Assembly: GCF_018986735.1 (NCBI RefSeq) | Contig: NZ_CP065521.1 | Coordinates: 434,001-498,000 of the forward strand | Source of the DNA: Schaalia sp. 19OD2882 | Lineage (GTDB): Bacteria > Actinomycetota > Actinomycetes > Actinomycetales > Actinomycetaceae | Length of the DNA stretch: 64,000 nt | Direction of reading: 5' to 3' | Shown: positions 25,687 through 34,306 of the stretch, one piece after another | Layout: every line of letters starts with the position of its first letter | Numbering within the stretch: position 1 is the stretch's first letter | Position numbers and translations under genes: made by a program | The notes under the pieces: model-generated | The model's database searches: none | Seen by the model: the letters and a program-made list of their open reading frames with translations, nothing else | Told to the model about the DNA's origin: nothing

Positions 25687-26448
25687 ATGGAGTCCCTGCA
25701 GCGCGAAGTGCACGAGAATCCCTTCCGCCACGTGGTGCTGCGCTTGGGACTGATGGCGGTGCTGCTTGCCGCAACGTGGGGAGCATTGACCCTTTCGGGC
25801 AAGGCTGCGTCCCTCCCGCCCTCGCAGTACCTCTACTTCCCGCTGGTCAACATCGTGTGCGCGGCGGTGCTGTGGCGGGTGCTGCGAAAGCACGGGGTCG
25901 GCGTGTGGGAGTACTTCGGCTTCCGCCGCGGCCAGGTCATGCGGGACATCGCATGGGGCCTCCTGTGGCTCGTGGTCGCCTACGTGCCGATGATCGCAAC
26001 CCTGATGACCCTCATGTTCGCCCTGTACGGAACGTCCATGTTCGGCCACTTCGAGCAGGTCTTCGCCATCCCGGAACTGCCGGTCACTGGGGCGGCACTG
26101 GCAGTGTTGGCACTGGTCAACGCCGTGGTCTTCCTGGTCAACGCCCCAGTGGAGGAGATGATCTACCGCGGCTGGCTGCAATCAGGGCTTGCGCCTCGCA
26201 CGGGTGCGGCCGCGGCAGTAGTCGTCCAAGGCGTCCTCTTCGGCGTCCAGCACATGGCTTTTGCGGCGAATCCGGCGGGTGCGTTGGCGCATCTGCTGAT
26301 GTTCGTCGCATGGGGAATCACCGCCGGGATCATCGTCCACAAGCAGGGGCGGTTGGCGCCGATCCTCGTGGCGCACTGGATCGTGAACATCGCCCTGGGT
26401 GTGGGGCCGCTGCTCTTCCTGGCCTTCACAGCCCCCATCGCGTCCTGA
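25687..26448 (+). CDS. CPBP-family intramembrane glutamic endopeptidase
   Basis: It has 253 residues with about seven to eight hydrophobic helices. The CPBP/Abi core motif EExxxR is present as NAPVEEMIYRGWLQ (about 155-168). The second and third motifs appear as VLFGVQHMAF and the helix HKQGRLAPILVAHWIVN. Relatives process prenylated proteins or act in bacteriocin self-immunity; the substrate here is unknown. It begins 24 bases after panD and may be read from the same transcript. Confidence 0.85.
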   Translation: MESLQREVHENPFRHVVLRLGLMAVLLAATWGALTLSGKAASLPPSQYLYFPLVNIVCAAVLWRVLRKHGVGVWEYFGFRRGQVMRDIAWGLLWLVVAYVPMIATLMTLMFALYGTSMFGHFEQVFAIPELPVTGAALAVLALVNAVVFLVNAPVEEMIYRGWLQSGLAPRTGAAAAVVVQGVLFGVQHMAFAANPAGALAHLLMFVAWGITAGIIVHKQGRLAPILVAHWIVNIALGVGPLLFLAFTAPIAS

Positions 26449-26469
26449 GGGCCATCGGTCGCGCGCCTT

Positions 26470-27075
26470 TCACGCCCCCGCGTCCGGGGCGGGGTGGGCC
26501 GGGAGACGCCTCCTTCTGCGCAGCGCGTATCCGACGAGGGCGATGCTCAGAGCCGCGGGCCAGGCGAGCATCGGCGCGTAACACAGGGCGATCACCGTGG
26601 TCTGGGTGGCATTCATTCCGTCGGTGGGCGTCCACCCCTGCTCGACTCCGGTCCACACGAGGGTGAAGTGGATGGCCAGGCGCCAGATGACCCTGTACAG
26701 GATGAGGTTTCCGACGCCGCCGACGATGAGTGGCAGCAGGCGAGGGATCTCGCGTCCGCCAATGCCGGGCACCCAGGCGGGGACTCTCTCACCCCACGGG
26801 CGCACCAGGCCCAGGCACGCAATGGCCCCACAGACCTGGATGACGTCCAAGCCCAGGACGTAGAGGAGGGCGCTGGAGGACTGGCGGTAGGTCTCGGTGC
26901 CGGCGAACCCGGTCGGAGCCCCTGCCAGCATCGCCAGTCGCCACGCAACTGACGGCAGTGCGCTGAGGAAAGCGGTCCATGTGGCGATCAGCGCCCAGCG
27001 TTGGACGGGCCGGCCCGTCGTCGTGGCCCGCGACCGGGGCTGGGCCTGGGCGCCCTCGGGGTTGTCAGCACTCAT
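26470..27075 (-). CDS. Uncharacterised four-helix membrane protein
   Basis: I do not recognise a named family. It has 201 residues, with four to five hydrophobic segments (about 28-52, 68-90, 110-135, 160-190) and a basic RRRRRR stretch near the C terminus. A polar N terminus of 25 residues lacks a cleavage site. It lies 18 bases after the end of the ABC permease gene, so it may be the last gene of the first MerR operon. Confidence 0.65.
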   Translation of the reverse strand: MSADNPEGAQAQPRSRATTTGRPVQRWALIATWTAFLSALPSVAWRLAMLAGAPTGFAGTETYRQSSSALLYVLGLDVIQVCGAIACLGLVRPWGERVPAWVPGIGGREIPRLLPLIVGGVGNLILYRVIWRLAIHFTLVWTGVEQGWTPTDGMNATQTTVIALCYAPMLAWPAALSIALVGYALRRRRRLPAHPAPDAGA

Positions 27076-27093
27076 GCCCTCATCGTCGCACTC

Positions 27094-28716
27094 TCACGCC
27101 CTCGGCACATCGCGACACCGGTACGCCCACCAGCCGACAACCACGCACCCCAGGGCGAGCGCCGCCTGGACCAGCATCGGCGTCGCCGAAACCTCACCCC
27201 ACGGGTCGTGCACATGGCCCAGGAAGGACACATCCCTGGCCCATTGCGGCAGATCCACGAAGGCTCCGAAGGTGCGGGCGAACATGCTCCACGCCAAGGC
27301 GCCCCACACCAGGGAGGTCAGGCGGGGAGAGAGGCCCAGCAGGGCGGCGGCCACGGCAATGGCTGCCGCCACCCCGACTCCTTGGGTCACTGTAAAGGCC
27401 AGGGCCCGGCCCGCCGCATGCTGGTCGCTCAGCTGGGTGCTGGTCACCAGGGACAATGCTCCGCCCGACACGACCAGCAGCCAGGCGGCCAGCACGCCGG
27501 CGTCCAGCACAGTTGACACGAAGACACTGTTGCGGGACAACCCTGCGGAAAGAACGACCTCGGTCAGACCCCGGCGTTCGGCTCCTGCCAGGGCCATGAC
27601 CCGCGAAACGGCCGCAATGCTCACCAGCAGCACCGACACCAGAGTCATGAGTGTCAGGAACTGGACCACCGTGTCGCCCTCGCCCGCCATCTGACGCACC
27701 CAGGCCACGGTCCCCTCACTGTCGTGCAGGATCGCATCCAACTGGCTGGACATCAACGCGAAGACGGCGGAGGTCGATGCGGCAACCACCGTCCACGCAA
27801 GCGTGTGACCTCGGCGAAGCCGCTGGGTCAGGGTGAAGAAGCCGCGGACCCGCAGGCGCCGAGGGGTACGCGCCCGGGAGGGTAGGCACCCGGCCAGCAG
27901 TTCGCGTCGCGCATCCAGTGCAAAGGCCACTGCGACCAGGGTGCAGCCGGCCGCCACCGCGACGGCCACCGCCTCCAGGTGGTCGCCGCTGTAGGGGCCC
28001 ACCAAGTCGCGCCAGCCGAAGGGGGTGAGCCAGCGCAACCACGGGGTTTCGCCCTCGTCGGCAACGACTCGCAGCAGCCAGGCGGCACCGAAGACGGCGA
28101 ACCCGGCGGTGCGTGCGGCACCGACCTCGCCGAAAAGCTGGGCGCACAACAATCCGACGCCCGCGAAGAACCATCCGACCGCCCAGATGACTCCGGCCAT
28201 AGCCAGCGCGCCCGATGAGGTGAGTTCCGCGACCTGGGCGCGCTGGCACACCAGCACCCCGCCGACGCCCGCAGCCAGCAGAGCCACCGCGCCCCACACC
28301 CACGCCAGGGCGGCAACGGGCGGCGCCCACCGCCCGGCGCCCGACCCGCGGGCCAACTCCACCAGGCCGCTCTGCTCGTCGCCTCGGCTCAGCGCCGTGG
28401 CCGCCAGAAGGGCCATGATCGCCGTGCACCACATGATGTAGGTGCCCGCCTCCCACTGGGTGAGTTGCCCGATGGTTCCCGGCTCGGGAATGGCGCCGTA
28501 CAGGACGCGACTGCCGGGGGAGTGGCGCATCTGGTCCATCATCACCGAGCGGTCGGCCAACGCCGGGTAGAAGTCCTGGTAGGAGCCGGGCATGATCCCC
28601 ACCAGAGCCCACATGGGGACCATCCAGGCCAGGGCGATCTTCCAGCGGCGTCTGGCGGCCAGCGCCAGCAGGGAACCCACCCCCGCCAGCGGCGAGGGCG
28701 TCGCGGGGCCGCTCAT
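27094..28716 (-). CDS. ABC exporter permease, first MerR operon
   Basis: It has 540 residues from the ATG at 28716, which overlaps the ATPase stop (ATGA) and has GGAG seven bases upstream. About twelve hydrophobic helices are arranged in two similar halves, as in the polyketide/drug exporter permeases of actinobacteria. Typical segments are YQDFYPALADR, EAGTYIMWCTAIMALL, RGDEQSGLVELARGSG and WLRWLTPFGWRDLV. It has the same length and order of motifs as the permease at 30614-32236. Its own ATPase gene is frameshifted, so transport may be lost or depend on the paralogous ATPase. Confidence 0.85.
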   Translation of the reverse strand: MSGPATPSPLAGVGSLLALAARRRWKIALAWMVPMWALVGIMPGSYQDFYPALADRSVMMDQMRHSPGSRVLYGAIPEPGTIGQLTQWEAGTYIMWCTAIMALLAATALSRGDEQSGLVELARGSGAGRWAPPVAALAWVWGAVALLAAGVGGVLVCQRAQVAELTSSGALAMAGVIWAVGWFFAGVGLLCAQLFGEVGAARTAGFAVFGAAWLLRVVADEGETPWLRWLTPFGWRDLVGPYSGDHLEAVAVAVAAGCTLVAVAFALDARRELLAGCLPSRARTPRRLRVRGFFTLTQRLRRGHTLAWTVVAASTSAVFALMSSQLDAILHDSEGTVAWVRQMAGEGDTVVQFLTLMTLVSVLLVSIAAVSRVMALAGAERRGLTEVVLSAGLSRNSVFVSTVLDAGVLAAWLLVVSGGALSLVTSTQLSDQHAAGRALAFTVTQGVGVAAAIAVAAALLGLSPRLTSLVWGALAWSMFARTFGAFVDLPQWARDVSFLGHVHDPWGEVSATPMLVQAALALGCVVVGWWAYRCRDVPRA

Positions 28717-29685
28717 CGTGGACACTCCGCGTCCGGTTCGGCAGGTCCGGGCGAGGCGATCGACGAGGCCGCCACGCCCTCGTAGTGCCGCAGGAAGAGG
28801 TCCTCCAAACTGGCGGCCTCCGCACGCACGTCACTGAGCCTCTCCCTGACGGCAAGCCCCAGGACGATGGGAACCGCGTCCGCCCCCACCTGGGCCGACA
28901 GGTGCTCGCCGTCCTCACGCACGGCAATGCCCAGGGACGCCAGACGCGACCGCAGCTCTGCGCGCGTCCGAGCCTCCGGAACGCACAGGCGGATGCGGGT
29001 CTCCGCCAAGGATCGCAGGTGCTCCAGGTCCCCGTCCTCGACCACGCGCCCGTCCTTGATGATCGTCACCCGCGTGCACAGTTCCTGGACCTCGGCCAGG
29101 ATGTGGCTGGACAGCAGCACGGATGCGCCGCGCTCACGCAGCGTGGACACCACCTCGGTGAAGACCCTCTCCATACAGCGGGTCCAGGCCCGAGGTGGGC
29201 TCGTCCAGGACGAACAGGTCCACCGGGGCGGCCAGTGCCGCGATCAGGGCGACCTTCTGGCGATTGCCCTTGGAGTAGGTGCGCACCTTCTTCGTCGGGT
29301 CCAGGTTGAAGCGTTCGACCAGCTCGCGTTCGCGCCGGCGGTCGCGCCGACCCCGTAGCGCGCCGATGGCGTCCAACACCTGCCCGCCTGTGAGGTTCGG
29401 CCACAGGGCCACGTCTCCGGGCAGGTAGGCGAGGTTCCGGTTGATGGCGGCGGCGTGGGCGGCCGGGTCCCGGCCCAGGACGCTCACCTGCCCGCCGTCT
29501 CGGCGGTACATGCCCAGCAGGACGCGGATCGTCGTGGACTTTCCGGCACCGTTGGGGCCGAGGAACCCGTGGACGCTCCCGGCCCGCACGGTCAGGTCCA
29601 GGTGGTCGACGGCGCTGAGGGACCCGAAACGCTTCGTCAGGCCCCTCACTTCGATCGGATGGGCCGTAGTCTGCGCTGTCATCAT
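28713..29685 (-). pseudogene. ABC exporter ATPase with one-base insertion, first MerR operon
   Basis: The ATP-binding subunit for the permease downstream. The 5' part (29685 to about 29176) encodes [20 protein letters not shown] (Walker A), [17 protein letters not shown] and Walker [15 protein letters not shown]. An extra base at 29175 turns the expected [13 protein letters not shown] into LDPLYGEG and a stop 13 codons later. The correct frame resumes at ATG 29174 and runs to 28713 with LLSSHILAEVQ. The whole length is 973 bases, 3n+1. The intact paralog at 32223-33242 shows the original reading. Either a real lesion or a sequencing error. The ATG at 29685 overlaps the MerR stop and has AAAGGAGG. 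Confidence 0.85.
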
Positions 29686-30530
29686 GAATCCTCCTTTCCG
29701 AGGACGCGACGGATCAGCGGCCCGAGCGTCGGGTCGGCGTCCAGGCGTTCGACCATGTCGCCGACGAGGGCCCGCTGGGAGGGGTGGGGGTAGCCGATGG
29801 TGCTGAGGACGCCGATGCGCGACCACAGGAGGCGACCTCGGATGCCGGTGGGCAGTGTCCGGAGCAGGTCCGCGACAGCGTGCCGGTGGCGTGCGACCAG
29901 CTGCCACAGTCCGTCGGCGATGGCGATCTCGCGCCGGCGGTTGGCGGGCTCGTTCGGCGGCAGGTGCGCCAGGTCGCTGAATCGCGTGATGAGTTCCGCG
30001 GTGGCGGCGCGGTCCTCCTCGTCGAGTTCTTCGACGAGGGCGCCGACGCCGGCCGGGATCATCCCGGTGGTGGCCAGCAGGGTCATCATGTGCTTTTCCT
30101 GGCGCAGGACGTGGGCGGCTCCGAGATCCGTGAAGCGGCGCTCCATGTCCGTGTAGAAGTCTTCCAGCACTTGGGGCAAGGGGGAGAGGTCTTCGCCGTC
30201 CTCGACGCGGGCAATGAGGCGTTCGATGCGTTGATGCTGGTGGTGCAGGTGTTCGATGCGGTGGAGGATCTCCTCCCGGGTGGCGCGCAGGTCGGTGAGA
30301 ATGTCCGCCTGCCCGCCGCCGGGCCCTTCGGGCAGGATCTGTCCGATCCGCTCCAGGCTCAGGCCGGAATCGGCCAGCCACCGGATGCGCAGCAGGCGCG
30401 CGAGGTGTTCCAGCCCGTATCGGCGGTGGACTCCCGCGTTGGTGGGGACGGGAAGCAGGCCGAGGGCGTGGTAGTGGCGGATCGTGCGTGGAGTCGTTCC
30501 GGCGAGGTCGGCCATCTCTTGGATACGCAT
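29682..30530 (-). CDS. MerR-family regulator, first operon
   Basis: It has 282 residues from ATG 30530. The N-terminal winged-helix is typical MerR ([26 protein letters not shown]), followed by an antiparallel coiled coil (about 75-115) and a large C-terminal effector domain without obvious metal cysteines. It probably senses a compound exported by the linked transporter. The start is set by promoter geometry: a 19-bp-spacer promoter places transcription start at this ATG, and an upstream in-frame GTG (30545) would lie inside the promoter spacer. The stop overlaps the ATPase start. Confidence 0.85.
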   Translation of the reverse strand: MRIQEMADLAGTTPRTIRHYHALGLLPVPTNAGVHRRYGLEHLARLLRIRWLADSGLSLERIGQILPEGPGGGQADILTDLRATREEILHRIEHLHHQHQRIERLIARVEDGEDLSPLPQVLEDFYTDMERRFTDLGAAHVLRQEKHMMTLLATTGMIPAGVGALVEELDEEDRAATAELITRFSDLAHLPPNEPANRRREIAIADGLWQLVARHRHAVADLLRTLPTGIRGRLLWSRIGVLSTIGYPHPSQRALVGDMVERLDADPTLGPLIRRVLGKEDS

Positions 30531-30567
30531 GACGCCAGCGAACACTGTGACGTCACGTCATGTTCAA
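30531..30567 (-). promoter_or_regulatory. MerR-type promoter, 19-bp spacer with dyad, leaderless
   Basis: Read on the minus strand: -35 TTGAAC (30562-30567), a 19-base spacer holding TGACG-TGA-CGTCA, then a -10-like TTCGCT (30537-30542) and six bases to ATG 30530. The overlong spacer with a central dyad is the hallmark of MerR-activated promoters. The same geometry recurs before the paralogous operon at 34189-34225. Confidence 0.6.
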
Positions 30568-30613
30568 GGAATCGGCCTCGGCGTGTCACGCCCAAGTTGT
30601 GTGCCCGGCCTGG

Positions 30614-32236
30614 TCACGCCCCCACGAGGTCGCACCTGGTGAAGGCCCACCAGCCGACGGCGATCCCGCCGAATCCCACCAGGGCCTGGATGAGCAGCGG
30701 CACCCAGTCGGAGGTCTCCACCGGGCCGACCACGTCGATCACCAGACCCAAGTAGGTGAGCTTCCTCAACCATTCGGGCAGGTCCAACAGCTCCCCGATG
30801 AAGGAGACCGCCGCGGCCCAGGCCAGGCTCAGCCACGCCAATGAGGTCAGACGCGGCCACAGGGCCCCCAACGCGCAGGTCACGCCGATGGCCGCCAGGA
30901 CGCCCGGCCCTTGGCTCAGCGTGTACACGGCGGCGCGTTCGGCGGCATGGTCGCTCGGCAGTGAATGTGCGGTGGCGGCCGCCAATCCCACTCCGGCCAG
31001 AAGCAGCAGCAAGGCGCCGACAACCAAGGTGTCCAGGACATGGGCCACGTACAGGCGAGTGCGTGAAACCCCCTGCGCCAAGGTGGCGCCCACCAGGCCG
31101 CGCATCTCGTCCGCCGCCAGCCACCCGGCCCGCTGGATCGCCCCCACCAGGGCCATGAGCACGGTGAGCAGGGTGAGCAGCTGCATGAAGGTGGCGACGA
31201 CATCCGCCGTGGTCCCGCCCAAAGCCTCCAGGTAGGCGGCCGTCTCCGGGGACTCGTAGAGAATCTCCCGCATGGAGCCTGTCATGGACCCGAAGAAGGC
31301 GGACACCCCGCAGGCGACCAGCGACCACCACGCCAGGTGGCGCCAACCGAGCCTGGCGCGCAGCCCCCACGGGCGGCGAAGGTTCCACCGGGCGCCGCTG
31401 CCGGAACGGTCCGGCAGCAGGGCGCCGAGCAGTTCCCGACGGGAGTGGGCCAGCGTGGCGGCACCCAACAGGACCAGGGCCGACAGTGTTCCCACGACGA
31501 TCGCAGCAGGCCGGTCGGCCCCGTAAGGGTCGACCAGGTCACGCCAGGCCATCGGGGACAACCAGCGCAGCCGGGGCATCTCAACCTGCGAAGCGATGAT
31601 TCTGATGAGCCACTGGAGGCCGAAGAGGGCGAAGGTGGTTCCGCGAACGGCATTCGGGTCGCGCAGGAACTGGGCGACCAGCAGCGTCAGGGCGACGAAG
31701 GTCCAGCCGACCGCCGCGACCACGCCGGCGAAGGTCCAGGCGCCCAAGGCCGTGAGGGAGGTGAGAGCCACCGCCGAGACGCTCAGGCTCGCCCCCACGC
31801 CCACGGCCACGAAGGCCACCATCGCGCCCATCCACATGGCGGCTGCCATGAACGGGGTCCACCTGCCCGCCCCCGCCGCCAGCAGGGTCTCGGTCAGGCC
31901 GTCCTGCTCGTCACGCCGCGCCATGCCCGCCGTGTGGACGATCGCCATGACGATGACGCTCACGATGACGTAGGTGCCGGGCTTCCACACGATCAGCTGG
32001 CCGACGGCGCCCGGCATGGTCAGCTCACCCATGAGCATCGTCATCGCAGGCGAGTTCTGCGCCTCGCGCACCAGGAATGCGCGCGAGGCCGGATCGGGGT
32101 ACAGGGACTCGTAGGAGGGGCCGACCGAGGCCATGACCGCCCACAGGGGCAGGGCCCACGCCAGCGCGTGCCACCAGTGGCGGCGCATGAGCAGACGCAG
32201 GGCGCGGACGAGACCACGCAGATCACCGGCGTGCAT
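30614..32236 (-). CDS. ABC exporter permease, second MerR operon
   Basis: It has 540 residues from ATG 32236, with GGAGG upstream and overlapping the ATPase stop. About twelve membrane helices lie in two halves. Segments YESLYPDPASRAF, WKPGTYVIVSVIVMA, RRDEQDGLTETLLAAGAG and LRWLSPMAWRDLVDPYG correspond one to one with the paralogous permease at 27094-28716. Family relatives export polyketide antibiotics or other hydrophobic compounds. The partner ATPase here is intact, so this copy should be functional. Confidence 0.87.
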   Translation of the reverse strand: MHAGDLRGLVRALRLLMRRHWWHALAWALPLWAVMASVGPSYESLYPDPASRAFLVREAQNSPAMTMLMGELTMPGAVGQLIVWKPGTYVIVSVIVMAIVHTAGMARRDEQDGLTETLLAAGAGRWTPFMAAAMWMGAMVAFVAVGVGASLSVSAVALTSLTALGAWTFAGVVAAVGWTFVALTLLVAQFLRDPNAVRGTTFALFGLQWLIRIIASQVEMPRLRWLSPMAWRDLVDPYGADRPAAIVVGTLSALVLLGAATLAHSRRELLGALLPDRSGSGARWNLRRPWGLRARLGWRHLAWWSLVACGVSAFFGSMTGSMREILYESPETAAYLEALGGTTADVVATFMQLLTLLTVLMALVGAIQRAGWLAADEMRGLVGATLAQGVSRTRLYVAHVLDTLVVGALLLLLAGVGLAAATAHSLPSDHAAERAAVYTLSQGPGVLAAIGVTCALGALWPRLTSLAWLSLAWAAAVSFIGELLDLPEWLRKLTYLGLVIDVVGPVETSDWVPLLIQALVGFGGIAVGWWAFTRCDLVGA

Positions 32237-33242
32237 GGCGGGCCTCCGGGGTGGGTGTGCTCGCGGGCACCGGCGACGAGGCCGGGTCCGGCGAGGCCGC
32301 CCCCAGCGACGAGGACGAGAGCGGATTCTGCGAGCGGGCCGAGGCCGAATCCGCCGAGTAGTGCTGCAGGAACAGGTCCTCCAGGGTGGCCGGTTCGACC
32401 AGGACGTCACCGAGGCCGTGCGCGACCACCAGTTCCAACACCGTGGGCACCTGTGCGGGGTCGACCTCGAAACGAAGGGCGCCCTCGTCCTGATCGGCGG
32501 GCAGCCCCCGGGCGGCGGCCTCGTCTGAAACCAGGCGCAGGACCTCGGCCGCTCCGCCAAGGCGCACCCGCGTGCGCGAGAGGGCACGCAGGCGGGCAAG
32601 GTCCCCGGACTCCACGGTGCGCCCGTCCTTGACGATCGTCACCGCCGAACACAGGCGCTGGACCTCCGCCAGGATGTGACTGGACAGCAGGATCGTCGTA
32701 CCGCAGGCGGTGAGTTCGTGGACCACCTCTTGGAAGACCCGCTCCATCAGTGGGTCCAGGCCCGCCGTGGGTTCGTCCAGGACCAGCAGCTCCACGGGCG
32801 CCGCCAGAGCAGCGACCAGCGCGACCTTTTGCCGGTTGCCCTTCGAATAGGTGCGGATCCTCTTGGAGGGGTCAAGGTCGAAACGTTGGATCAGTTCGTC
32901 CTCGCGGGCGCGATCGCGTCTGCCGCGAAGGCCCGCCAGCGTGTCCAGCACCTGCCCTCCGGTCAGGCTGGGCCACAGGGCCACGTCCCCCGCCACGGAG
33001 GCCACGTCGGTGTTGACGGCTGAGGCGTGGGTCCACGGCTCCTTGCCGAGCACCCTCACCCGGCCGGCGTCGGCCCGGTGCATTCCCAGCAGCACGCGGA
33101 TGGTGGTGGACTTGCCGGCGCCGTTGGGGCCCAGGAACCCGTGGACCTGACCGGGGGAGACGGCCAAGTCCAGTCCGTCCAGTGCCGCGACCTTGCCGAA
33201 GCGCTTGACAAGGCCGCTCACTTCAATGGGATTGGTGCTCAC
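32223..33242 (-). CDS. ABC exporter ATPase, second MerR operon
   Basis: It has 339 residues. Walker A is [14 protein letters not shown] (about 35-48), with a Q-loop near VAGDVALWPSLT. The signature segment is [16 protein letters not shown], in which S-K-G-N-R-Q replaces the usual LSGGQ as is common in this drug-export group. Walker B is LLVLDEPTAGLDPL and the switch is LLSSHIL. The C-terminal 35 residues are Ser/Pro/Ala-rich. The GTG at 33242 has AAAGGA upstream and overlaps the MerR gene by 20 bases. It is the undamaged counterpart of the broken ATPase at 28713-29685. Confidence 0.9.
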   Translation of the reverse strand: MSTNPIEVSGLVKRFGKVAALDGLDLAVSPGQVHGFLGPNGAGKSTTIRVLLGMHRADAGRVRVLGKEPWTHASAVNTDVASVAGDVALWPSLTGGQVLDTLAGLRGRRDRAREDELIQRFDLDPSKRIRTYSKGNRQKVALVAALAAPVELLVLDEPTAGLDPLMERVFQEVVHELTACGTTILLSSHILAEVQRLCSAVTIVKDGRTVESGDLARLRALSRTRVRLGGAAEVLRLVSDEAAARGLPADQDEGALRFEVDPAQVPTVLELVVAHGLGDVLVEPATLEDLFLQHYSADSASARSQNPLSSSSLGAASPDPASSPVPASTPTPEARHARR

Positions 33243-34188
33243 GTGTCCATTCCTTTCGCAGGTCGGGGGCGATTCCGGGCGCCAAGTGGGGGTCCGTGGC
33301 GATGTGGGCGAGGATGCTGGCGGCCAGCGCCCTCTGGGCGGGGTGACGGAATGTCAGGGTCATGAGGTTCCCGTAGCGTGACCACATGCGTGTGCCCAAG
33401 CGCCCGCCCGGCAGCATCCGGACCATGTCCAGGCCGCTGGCGGCGTGTCGGGCGATCAGTTGCCCGACCTCCTCAGCCAGGGCCCGCCCGGCGTGCGTGC
33501 ACGTGGGGTCGTTGGGCGGCAGGTCCGTCAGGGCGTCGAAACGGTCCAAGAGCTCGGCGCACAGTGCGCGCTCGTCCTCGCCGAATTCGTCGAGGAACAG
33601 GGCCAGGGCGGTCGTGGGCAACAGGCCGCTGGTCATGAGGAAAGTGCCGATGTGCTTCTTGTCCCGGACCAGGCGGTGCGCGCCGGGGCGTCTCACGCGC
33701 CCCATGATGTCCCGGTAGAAGTCTTCGACGGCGCCGGGCAGACCGCTGAGGTCCTCACCGCGGCGGACCCGCTGGACCAGTTGGTCGACCCGGCGTCTCT
33801 GTCGGCGCAGCAGGGCGATGCGCTGGTCGATCTCGGACAAGGTGGCTTCCAGGTCGTCCAACGCGCTCCGGTCGCTGTCTGCTCGTGAGGTGGCCCGCTC
33901 CTGCTGCTTCGGGTGCGCGGCGGCGGCCCCGTCCTCGTCGGAGGGCCCGCCAGGGGACGAGGGCGCCTCTTCCTTGTGCGCCTCCTGGGCCAGGAGGTGG
34001 CCGATCCGTTCCAGGGACATGCCGGACTCGGCCAGCCACCGGATGCGCATGAGACGGGCCAGGTGTTCGATGCCGTAGTCGCGTGGCATCCCGCGCGTGG
34101 GCGGCACGGGCAGCAGCCCAAGATGGTGGTAGTGCCGCACGGTGCGAGTCGTCGTTCCGGCCAGGTCGGCCATCTCCTTGACCTTCAT
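33223..34188 (-). CDS. MerR-family regulator, second operon
   Basis: It has 321 residues from ATG 34188. The N-terminal [29 protein letters not shown] is nearly identical to the first operon's regulator. A Glu/Ala/Ser-rich insert (about 72-110) is absent from the paralog. A coiled coil EIDQRIALLRRQRRRVDQLVQRV and a C-terminal sensing domain follow. It is expected to control its own operon and possibly the neighbouring copy, because the operator geometry is shared. No cysteine pattern for metal binding is visible, so an organic effector is likelier. Confidence 0.87.
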   Translation of the reverse strand: MKVKEMADLAGTTTRTVRHYHHLGLLPVPPTRGMPRDYGIEHLARLMRIRWLAESGMSLERIGHLLAQEAHKEEAPSSPGGPSDEDGAAAAHPKQQERATSRADSDRSALDDLEATLSEIDQRIALLRRQRRRVDQLVQRVRRGEDLSGLPGAVEDFYRDIMGRVRRPGAHRLVRDKKHIGTFLMTSGLLPTTALALFLDEFGEDERALCAELLDRFDALTDLPPNDPTCTHAGRALAEEVGQLIARHAASGLDMVRMLPGGRLGTRMWSRYGNLMTLTFRHPAQRALAASILAHIATDPHLAPGIAPDLRKEWTREHQSH

Positions 34189-34225
34189 GTCTCCATCGAA
34201 CACTGCGACCTTGCGTCGCTGTCAA
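34189..34225 (-). promoter_or_regulatory. MerR-type promoter, 19-bp spacer with dyad, leaderless
   Basis: On the minus strand: -35 TTGACA (34220-34225), a 19-base spacer with GCGAC-GCAAG-GTCGC, -10-like TTCGAT (34195-34200) and six bases to ATG 34188. Spacer length, dyad centre and start distance equal those at 30531-30567. Confidence 0.62.
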
Positions 34226-34306
34226 CGGTTGCGTCGGGCGCCGGTGTGAGCGGGTCCGCGGGGCTCGGGCGCCGGTCGATGCGGCCGCCCGACTAGACTC
34301 GCCCAC

